Assembly (NCBI GenBank): GCA_934338765.1
Contig: CAKRHL010000087.1
Span: forward strand, 1 to 8,240
Reading direction: 5' to 3'
DNA length: 8,240 nucleotides
Source of the DNA: an uncultured Lachnospiraceae bacterium
Lineage (GTDB): Bacteria; Bacillota; Clostridia; Lachnospirales; Lachnospiraceae
The notes under the pieces are model-generated. The model had not been told where the DNA came from. It did no database searches and saw only the letters and a list, made by a program, of their open reading frames with translations. The position numbers and the translations under genes were made by a program. Below are positions 1 to 5,151 of the stretch, piece by piece (the first letter of the stretch is position 1; each line of letters begins with the position of its first letter).

Positions 1-23
1 ATCTCATCTACTCTATCTTTCAT
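1..23 (-). CDS. Start of a probable anti-sigma factor gene (partial, runs off the left edge)
   Basis: Only the first eight codons are present (MKDRVDE, then a cut codon). An ATG at 23-21 lies 9 bases after a good GGAGG ribosome site (37-33). Another in-frame ATG at 29-27 is only 3 bases from that site and is less likely. The reading frame overlaps the end of the sigma factor gene by about 11 bp, an arrangement typical of translationally coupled sigma/anti-sigma pairs. The anti-sigma identity is inferred only from this position, because too little protein is visible to recognise a family. Confidence 0.5.
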
Positions 24-540
24 ATCCATTCGCCTCCAATTCCTGTTTGATCTTTTTCCTTGCCCGAAGCAGCCGGCTTGTCACCGTTCCCCTGCTAAGC
101 TTCAGTTGATCTGCAATTTCCTGTGTTGTCAGGTCCATACTGTAATGAAGTAATACCACAACACGGTACTTTTCGGGAAGTTCATTGACCACCCGCTGCA
201 CCAGCCGTCCTGTCTCCTGTTTCACATAATCCTGCAACAGATCTGTTTCCCCCGGTATTTCTTCACCAAGTGTCCCATTTTCCGGACCAATATTCTGCAT
301 TACATATTTCTGTCTGCGTTTTTCCTTGCGCCACTGGTTTTTCCACAGATTGGCGGCTACACCTGCCAGAAATTTTCCTGCCATATCCGGCTCCACAGAC
401 CGCGTAATTTCCATTGCTTTCAGAAATGTATCCTGATACAGATCCTCTGCACTGCTTCGATTTCCTGTCAGATAACAGCAAAACCGAAATACATCCTCCC
501 CATAAGATGCAATGCTTTGTTCTATTTCTTCTATTGTCAT
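13..540 (-). CDS. ECF-like RNA polymerase sigma-70 family sigma factor
   Basis: This gene encodes an alternative sigma factor that would direct RNA polymerase to a small set of promoters. Counting from the chosen start it has 175 residues, the usual size for ECF sigma factors. Region 2 lies near the N terminus (YGEDVFRFCCYLTGNRSSAEDLYQDTF, broken here by description: the SAEDLYQDTF part is the conserved region 2 core). Region 4 is C-terminal, with LPEKYRVVVLLHY followed by the helix-turn-helix QEIADQLKLSRGTVTSRLLRARKK. An in-frame ATG at 573 would add 11 residues (MESNPFSEESS), but the nearest AGGG to it is about 14 bases away. The ATG at 540 has GAGGAG 6 bases upstream, so it is preferred. 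The overlapping downstream gene is probably its anti-sigma factor. The target regulon cannot be read from the sequence. Confidence 0.9.
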   Translation of the reverse strand: MTIEEIEQSIASYGEDVFRFCCYLTGNRSSAEDLYQDTFLKAMEITRSVEPDMAGKFLAGVAANLWKNQWRKEKRRQKYVMQNIGPENGTLGEEIPGETDLLQDYVKQETGRLVQRVVNELPEKYRVVVLLHYSMDLTTQEIADQLKLSRGTVTSRLLRARKKIKQELEANGYER

Positions 541-546
541 GCTGCT

Positions 547-552
547 CTCCTC
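547..552 (-). promoter_or_regulatory. Ribosome binding site that decides the sigma factor start
   Basis: The minus strand reads GAGGAG here, 6 bases upstream of the ATG at 540-538. It lies inside the longer reading frame that opens at 573, so it argues that the internal methionine is the true start. Confidence 0.6.
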
Positions 553-573
553 ACTGAAAGGATTGGATTCCAT

Positions 574-721
574 CGATGTATTTATGACCCTTTCACTTAT
601 ATTATGTCGTCAGTTTTGCCGCTGATTGCATACAAAAAACCGGAAATGTAGAGTAAATTGATCGTAAATTTGATTTTATGGGAGCACTTTTTCTGTATTA
701 GAGTACACTGTTCTATGGTAA
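574..721. other. Intergenic stretch upstream of the sigma factor gene, no gene seen
   Basis: This AT-rich stretch separates the sigma factor gene from the Uma2 remnant and should hold the sigma gene's promoter. I found no convincing -35/-10 pair. The minus strand contains CATAATAT near 605-598 but no good -35 at 17 bp, and a TGAAAGGG motif near the 573 ATG that only loosely resembles an ECF -35. No stem-loop terminator and no short coding frame with a ribosome site were found. Confidence 0.35.
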
Positions 722-964
722 AAGCAATCCGTTTCACCCGGTAATCCATCCGATGATTATATCCGAAAGCTATACTACTACAAAAATGCCGGAGTACGAG
801 AATACTGGATCGTAGATCCGCGGCGTAAAACAGTAACGGTAAATTATTTTGAGGGAAATTTACTGAATATTCAATATTCCTTTGATGCTGTCATTAAGGT
901 TAATATTTATCGGGATTTATTGATCAACTTTTCAGAAATCGATCAGACATTAAACGGTAATTGA
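722..964 (+). pseudogene. Remnant of an Uma2-family (DUF820) endonuclease-like gene
   Basis: The plus-strand frame has no start codon and opens after a stop at 719-721. It encodes the C-terminal part of an Uma2 (DUF820) protein: VSPGNPSDDYIRKLYYYKNA, then GVREYWIVDPRRKTV, ending in LNGN and TGA. Uma2 proteins have a PD-(D/E)XK nuclease fold and are usually close to 190 residues; only about 80 remain. The usual acidic residues in the N-terminal half, including the glutamate just before the SPS-type motif, are gone, so it cannot be catalytic. Similarity begins abruptly near 731, suggesting a deletion breakpoint there. The frame is otherwise uninterrupted, so the loss may be recent. Its TGA overlaps the 3' end of the convergent HAD gene by 22 bp. 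Family assignment is from motif memory, but the GVREYWIVDP signature is distinctive. Confidence 0.75.
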
Positions 965-1737
965 TTGATGATCTGCATCACACCACATTCATTATTAGAC
1001 GGAGCAATATGGCGGGCAATCTCCTTTAACTGGGGATGCCCGTTTTCCATACAATAGCTTTCTCCGCAACTTTTCAACAGTTCCACATCATTGAGATAAT
1101 CCCCAAACGCCATACATTGCTCCGGCTTGATCTGATATTTTCTCTGAATGGCTGCGATGCCTGCTCCTTTATTGGCGCTTGCATTGGCGATATCGATCCA
1201 GCTGTCTCCGGATACCACAACAGCCAGTCTCTCCGGCAGATCCGCAAACGCAGCAGCAGCCATGTCTACCTGATAATTCTCTACAAAAATGGCAATCTTA
1301 ACGATCCGGTCCTTAAGGGCTTCTGCCATCACATCTTCACACTTGGTCAAGCGATGATAATACATAGAGGCTTCTTTAAAAACAGTTTCCTTCGTATCCT
1401 GCCGGATATATGCTCCATTCACTCCACAGAGCATGGGATTAACTCCCTCCATACGGTTCAGTCTGTCCACACAGCAGCGCACATCCTCTGCCGCAATCTC
1501 ATCACAATATAACGCTTCATCCTTCTCATAGACAACGCCACCGTTTTCTGCCACATAAAGAAACTCGTCCTTCAACTCTCCCATATTATCCCGTAGCGTA
1601 TAATACTGCCGCCCGCTGGCGATCACCTTCCGGATCTGCGGATGATCCTTCACCCACGCCGGAAAGTCCGGTGGCAGCTCCTTTCGGTCGTTTAAAAGTG
1701 TTCCGTCCATATCAAATGCAGTAAGCTTTATATCCAT
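943..1737 (-). CDS. Cof-type HAD-IIB family phosphatase
   Basis: This is a cytoplasmic haloacid dehalogenase superfamily hydrolase, probably a sugar-phosphate or nucleotide phosphatase; the substrate cannot be told from sequence. All catalytic motifs are intact in its 264 residues. Motif I is FDMDGTLL with nucleophile D9 and acid/base D11. Motif II is VIASGR with S41. Motif III is K190 in ANKGAGI. Motif IV is FGDYLND with D213 and D217 for magnesium. The cap between motifs II and III (roughly residues 80-180) has the size of a type IIB cap, and the length is normal for the family. The ATG start has AGGGG 6 bases upstream. The gene is transcribed alone, away from the ABC cassette, and its last codons overlap the Uma2 remnant. 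Confidence 0.93.
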   Translation of the reverse strand: MDIKLTAFDMDGTLLNDRKELPPDFPAWVKDHPQIRKVIASGRQYYTLRDNMGELKDEFLYVAENGGVVYEKDEALYCDEIAAEDVRCCVDRLNRMEGVNPMLCGVNGAYIRQDTKETVFKEASMYYHRLTKCEDVMAEALKDRIVKIAIFVENYQVDMAAAAFADLPERLAVVVSGDSWIDIANASANKGAGIAAIQRKYQIKPEQCMAFGDYLNDVELLKSCGESYCMENGHPQLKEIARHIAPSNNECGVMQIINQLPFNV

Positions 1738-1820
1738 AATAATCCCCTTTTCTCAGTAATCCGTTACGTTTTCTCTGCGTTCCTTTGAGCAACATCTATT
1801 GTCTGCAACGCACTTTTCTT

Positions 1821-1849
1821 ATTATGAACAGAATACCGTAAAAAAACAA
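1821..1849 (-). promoter_or_regulatory. Probable promoter of the HAD phosphatase gene
   Basis: On the minus strand TTGTTT (1849-1844) and CATAAT (1826-1821) are separated by 17 bp. The -10 matches the sigma-A consensus at five of six bases and the -35 at three of six. Transcription would begin near 1814, giving a leader of roughly 75 bases. Confidence 0.45.
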
Positions 1850-1887
1850 GTCCCCTCTTTTCACAAACGACATTTTGTAAAATATAC

Positions 1888-1916
1888 TTGACATTTTATC
1901 GTGAGTTCATTATACT
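1888..1916 (+). promoter_or_regulatory. Strong sigma-A promoter of the ABC transporter cassette
   Basis: A perfect -35 (TTGACA, 1888-1893) is followed by a 17-bp spacer and a -10 of TATACT (1911-1916), five of six consensus bases. Transcription should begin near 1923, leaving an untranslated leader of about 83 bases. A direct repeat of GACATTTT (1869-1876 and 1890-1897) is spaced 21 bp apart, the second copy overlapping the -35. An imperfect inverted repeat GAGT-N7-ACTC (1903-1917) covers the -10. Either could be an operator for the XRE regulator encoded at the end of the cassette; that link is inference. Confidence 0.8.
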
Positions 1917-1947
1917 CTAAGACAAGTAACACACATAACAACTTATC

Positions 1948-1986
1948 GGAAAAGCCGGATCTACATACGAAAATCCCTGCTTTTCC
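1948..1986 (+). repeat. Inverted repeat in the leader of the ABC cassette
   Basis: GGAAAAGC (1948-1955) and GCTTTTCC (1979-1986) are perfect complementary arms of 8 bp separated by 23 bases, so the leader RNA could fold into a stem. No U-run follows the stem, so it is not an intrinsic terminator, and the ribosome site at 1996-2000 stays outside it. It may be a leader stability element, an operator half-site pair or chance. Confidence 0.35.
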
Positions 1987-2005
1987 CATATGAACGGAGG
2001 TTCCC

Positions 2006-2920
2006 ATGAAACTGGAAGTAAAAAATATAACAAAGTCTTTCGGCGAAGCTAATGTCCTGAAGGGTATTTCCTTTTCTGTTGAAAGTGGCAAGGCACTTGG
2101 CCTGCTGGGCCGGAACGGTGCCGGTAAGACTACCACGATCCGTATCCTGATGGATGTGTTCCATGCAAACAGCGGCGAGATCACATTAGACGGTAAACCC
2201 TTTGATCCCCGCAAGGTACAGATTGGATATCTCCCGGAGGAGAGAGGCTTATATCCCAAACGAAAGGTTCTGGAGCAGATGATATACCTCGCCATGCTCC
2301 GGGGTGTCAGCCGGAAAGCGGCTGCCGCCAATGCAGGACGCTGGCTGGAGCGTCTTGAAGTATCCCAATATCAGGACAGGTTATTAGAAACCCTGTCCAA
2401 AGGAAATCAGCAGAAGATCCAGCTTGCCTCTACGCTGGTCTGTGATCCTGAGATTGTGATCCTGGATGAACCCTTCAGCGGTCTGGATCCGGTCAATTCC
2501 CAGATTTTGCAGGAGGTGGTTCAGGAGCTGATCCATGATGGCAAGATAGTCATCTTCTCCAGCCACCAGATGAGTTACGTGGAAGAGTTCTGCGAGGATA
2601 TCGTGATCATCAATCACGGAGAGGTGGTTCTGTCCGGTCATCTGGGCACCATCAAACGCGACTTTGGTAAGGATCAGCTGGTTTTAAGTGCCATCGATAT
2701 GACCCCGGAGGAATTTGCCGTCCAGCTTCAAAATCGCCTTTCTGATACTGTCCAGATAACAGGACAGACCAAAGAAGATGTGATCGTTCGTCTGAACGAA
2801 GGCGTAAACCGCCGCGAGCTGCTGGCAAAGCTGTCCCAATTGGAGGACATTGTCATTGAGCATTTTGAAACCTATAAACCATCCCTGAACGATATCTTCG
2901 TTGCCAGTGCCGGTGAATAG
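2006..2920 (+). CDS. ABC transporter ATP-binding protein, NatA/YhaQ type
   Basis: This is the cytoplasmic ATPase of an ABC exporter, paired with the ABC-2 permease that follows. In 304 residues it shows Walker A GRNGAGKT (35-42), the signature LSKGNQQ (130-136), Walker B VILDEP with D154 and catalytic E155, the D-loop GLDP and switch histidine H187. The usual Q-loop glutamine is replaced by glutamate (E78 in GYLPEERGLYP), a sequence I associate with the YhaQ branch. Residues after about 220 form the C-terminal extension common in this branch, ending in PSLNDIF. GGAGG lies 5 bases before the ATG. The related Bacillus proteins are NatA (sodium export) and YhaQ; the substrate here is unknown. 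It is first in a four-gene plus-strand cassette, 17 bp before the permease. Confidence 0.92.
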   Translation: MKLEVKNITKSFGEANVLKGISFSVESGKALGLLGRNGAGKTTTIRILMDVFHANSGEITLDGKPFDPRKVQIGYLPEERGLYPKRKVLEQMIYLAMLRGVSRKAAAANAGRWLERLEVSQYQDRLLETLSKGNQQKIQLASTLVCDPEIVILDEPFSGLDPVNSQILQEVVQELIHDGKIVIFSSHQMSYVEEFCEDIVIINHGEVVLSGHLGTIKRDFGKDQLVLSAIDMTPEEFAVQLQNRLSDTVQITGQTKEDVIVRLNEGVNRRELLAKLSQLEDIVIEHFETYKPSLNDIFVASAGE

Positions 2921-2937
2921 CACAAAAAGGAGAGCTT

Positions 2938-4209
2938 ATGAAACGATTTTTTACTATATATGAATTTGAATTAAAAAGTTATTTAAAGAACAAATCTTTT
3001 ACCATTACAACCATTCTTCTGGTAGTGCTGCTCTTTGCCGCTACCTTCCTGCCCCGTGTTTTTGACATGTCGGATATGCTTGGCATCGAAAAAACAACCA
3101 CGGAGTCCGGGGATAGTAAGGATACCTCCGATGAAACGAAAACCGACGATGCGGATAAAACAAAGATCGGGGTCGTTGACGAAAGCGGTATATTAGGAGA
3201 TATGTCTGTTTTGAAACAGGTCTTTGAGGATACCGACATTGTCACCTTGAAAACGGAAAAAGAGCTGAAAAAAGCCGTCAAAGAGGAGGACGTATCTGCC
3301 GGTTTCGACGTGAAAGATGATCTGAACTATGAGTATTATGTAGTAAACCGTGATATGTACGACGAGAATCAGATGATCTTCGAGGGACTTCTTTCCCAGG
3401 TACATCAGCAGCTTTATTGCCAGAAAAAGGGTCTGGACTATGCAACCTTTGCAGCCGAATACGATGCCCCTGTCAACTGCACCGAAAAGATCCTTGGAAA
3501 GGATGCCGGAGATAATTACTGGTACTGCTATGTCCTTGTTATGGTGATCTTTATGATGATCATTCTGTACGGTGTCATGGTTGCCACCTCCGTCACTGTG
3601 GAGAAAAGTAACCGTTCCATCGAGGTCCTTGTGACCAGCGTGGACGCAAAATATCTGCTGTTTGGCAAAGTCTTTGCCGGTGCCTCTGCCGCTATCGTAC
3701 AGCTCGGTCTGATCCTTGCTTCCGCCTTGATCGGTTACAACATCAACCACACGTACTGGGGCGATAAGCTGGATATGATCCTGAAGATTCCGGGCAACGT
3801 CCTTGCAGGCTTTGCCGTATTCGGTATTGGCGGTTTCCTATTCTATGCCTTCCTTTACGGGGCAATGGGTGCTCTTGTCTCCAAGACAGAGGATATCAAC
3901 AAATCAGCCGGAACTTTACAGATGCTGATCATGATCGTCTACTTCGTGGTAATGTTCCAGCTTCCCACACCGGACAGCGTCGTGATGAAGGTCTGCTCCT
4001 TCCTGCCATTTTCTTCCTACTCCGCTATGTTTGTACGGATCGGCATGGGAAGCGTTACCATGGCAGAGATCGTGGCATCTGCCGTGATCCTGTTTGTTTC
4101 TATCTTTGCAGCTGGCTGGCTTGCCGCCAAGATCTACCGTATGGGTACTCTGCGCTATGGTAATCCGATCAAGCTTACAACCGCATTAAAGAATCTAAAA
4201 AATAATTAG
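2938..4209 (+). CDS. ABC-2 type transporter permease, NatB/YhaP-like
   Basis: This is the membrane partner of the preceding ATPase. It has the typical ABC-2 exporter layout: one N-terminal helix (about 20-38), a large extracytoplasmic domain (about 45-190), then five more helices (about 195-217, 243-267, 286-308, 326-342 and 376-398). The cytoplasmic stretch after helix 2, VEKSNRSIEVLVTSV, corresponds to the conserved ABC-2 coupling region. The length of 423 residues is close to what I recall for Bacillus YhaP. Residues 51-76 form a charged D/T/K/S-rich linker just outside helix 1, probably disordered. The start has AAGGAGAG 4 bases upstream. Likely cargo is a small ion, lipid or peptide, but the sequence does not show which. 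Confidence 0.9.
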   Translation: MKRFFTIYEFELKSYLKNKSFTITTILLVVLLFAATFLPRVFDMSDMLGIEKTTTESGDSKDTSDETKTDDADKTKIGVVDESGILGDMSVLKQVFEDTDIVTLKTEKELKKAVKEEDVSAGFDVKDDLNYEYYVVNRDMYDENQMIFEGLLSQVHQQLYCQKKGLDYATFAAEYDAPVNCTEKILGKDAGDNYWYCYVLVMVIFMMIILYGVMVATSVTVEKSNRSIEVLVTSVDAKYLLFGKVFAGASAAIVQLGLILASALIGYNINHTYWGDKLDMILKIPGNVLAGFAVFGIGGFLFYAFLYGAMGALVSKTEDINKSAGTLQMLIMIVYFVVMFQLPTPDSVVMKVCSFLPFSSYSAMFVRIGMGSVTMAEIVASAVILFVSIFAAGWLAAKIYRMGTLRYGNPIKLTTALKNLKNN

Positions 4210-4275
4210 CGGTCCGCTATCCGATACAAATGTTAAAAGTTTATGTAATTGCTTTTTTAGAATTGAGGTGTTCGT

Positions 4276-4827
4276 ATGAATCATTCCATTAGTTATATTG
4301 TCGGCATGTTGAGTGGAATTGCCGCCGTTTTTCTATTCGTGTTGGTAATTCGGCTGCTTTGCCGCAGGCATCAAAGCATATCCAAAATCCTGAGCCCGGA
4401 AATCACATACGATGAGCGTCAGATCCTCGCCAGAGGAAAAGCCTACCAGACTGCGTTTATCGTTCTGGTGGGCTATGTCCTGGCCGCATCCTGTCTGGAT
4501 GATTTTTTTTACTGTCCTCAGCTTATGTCCTTTGGTGGATTATGGCTTGGAGTGTGTCTCTCTATTTTGGTGTTTGTATGTATATGCATCCGGAGAGACG
4601 CCTATCTTTCCCTGCAGGAGAATGCGAAAGAATTTAATATTATGGGAATTGTGATCAGCATTTTAAATCTTGCGCCCGGATTTCTTTCCCTTTACAAAAA
4701 ACAGCCATTTCTTGTCAATAATTCCATCTCGTATCACTACATTAATCTAATGGCTGGTATCCTGTTCCTGTTGATCACTCTTCTGTTTGATCTGAAGCTT
4801 ATCTATGACAAGAGAGCAGAGGAGTAA
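4276..4827 (+). CDS. Five-helix membrane protein of unknown function, linked to an XRE regulator
   Basis: I do not recognise a named family. The 183-residue protein has five predicted membrane segments (about 7-28, 59-78, 86-105, 120-140 and 154-175). After helix 1 there is a positively charged stretch and the motif YDERQILARGKAYQTAF (45-61). Similar DER-plus-KAY segments occur in small Clostridia membrane proteins encoded beside short XRE regulators, which is the arrangement here. GAGGTG lies 5 bases upstream of the ATG. A 66-bp gap separates it from the permease gene; no terminator is visible in the gap, so readthrough is likely. A weak promoter (TTAAAA, 17 bp, TTTAGA at 4233-4261) could add expression. 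It may be an accessory or immunity-like partner of the transporter or a target of the regulator; both are guesses. Confidence 0.75.
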   Translation: MNHSISYIVGMLSGIAAVFLFVLVIRLLCRRHQSISKILSPEITYDERQILARGKAYQTAFIVLVGYVLAASCLDDFFYCPQLMSFGGLWLGVCLSILVFVCICIRRDAYLSLQENAKEFNIMGIVISILNLAPGFLSLYKKQPFLVNNSISYHYINLMAGILFLLITLLFDLKLIYDKRAEE

Positions 4828-4878
4828 ACATCCTCACTTTGCCTTTGCGAGAAAAAACACTCAGAAAGTAGGTTTGCC

Positions 4879-5076
4879 ATGAAGAATTTAAAACTAAAAT
4901 CTGCCCGTGCCGCCAAGGATATGTCCCAGCAGGATCTTGCCACCGCCGTCGGCGTATCAAGGCAGACCATCAATGCCATCGAGAAAGGCAATTATAACCC
5001 CACGATCCATCTGTGTATTGCCATCTGCAAGGTTTTAGATAAAACACTGGATGAGTTATTCTGGGAAGATGAATAA
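4879..5076 (+). CDS. Small XRE-family transcriptional regulator, YgzD-like
   Basis: This is a 65-residue single-domain DNA-binding protein. The helix-turn-helix spans about residues 16-36: MSQQDLATAVGVSRQTINAI, followed by EKGNYNPT, the classic XRE pattern. The C-terminal TLDELFWEDE is typical of the short YgzD-like group, which has no ligand domain. The start is preceded by GTAGGT, a weak ribosome site with AGG 6 bases before the ATG. It lies 51 bp after the membrane protein gene on the same strand and is the last gene before a strong terminator. It probably acts as a dimer regulating its own cassette, for example at the repeats over the promoter at 1888-1916; this target is inferred from position. 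Confidence 0.92.
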   Translation: MKNLKLKSARAAKDMSQQDLATAVGVSRQTINAIEKGNYNPTIHLCIAICKVLDKTLDELFWEDE

Positions 5077-5128
5077 AAGCCTTTAAGAAGTGTGTCCACA
5101 AAACCGGACACACTTCTTAAAGGCTTTT
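5075..5128. terminator. Long perfect bidirectional intrinsic terminator
   Basis: Complementary arms (5075-5097 and 5106-5128, core AAGCCTTTAAGAAGTGTG in the left arm) pair perfectly over 23 bp around an 8-base loop (ACAAAACC). On the plus strand the stem is followed by CTTTTTG; on the minus strand by CTTTTATT. It therefore can end the XRE cassette from the left and the diguanylate cyclase gene (stop at 5152) from the right. The left arm begins inside the XRE stop codon. The stem is much longer than most intrinsic terminators. Confidence 0.88.
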
Positions 5129-5151
5129 TGATATTTATTATTGCATTCAGA

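Noticed and set aside
573..610. TGAAAGGG on the minus strand as an autoregulated ECF -35 element
   Set aside because: The match to TGAAAC-type elements is loose and no CGT-type -10 is found at a suitable spacing before the chosen start.
1861..2331. A 156-codon minus-strand frame across the ABC promoter and ATPase start
   Set aside because: It is antisense to the Walker A region and runs through the strong plus-strand promoter; the translation has no family resemblance.
3193..3750. A 185-codon minus-strand frame inside the permease gene
   Set aside because: It is antisense to a well-supported membrane protein gene, with no motif or ribosome site of its own.
4208..4218. The 11-base palindrome AGCGG-T-CCGCT overlapping the permease stop codon
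   Set aside because: A one-base loop and no T-run rule out a terminator, and five-base arms are too short to claim an operator without other copies.
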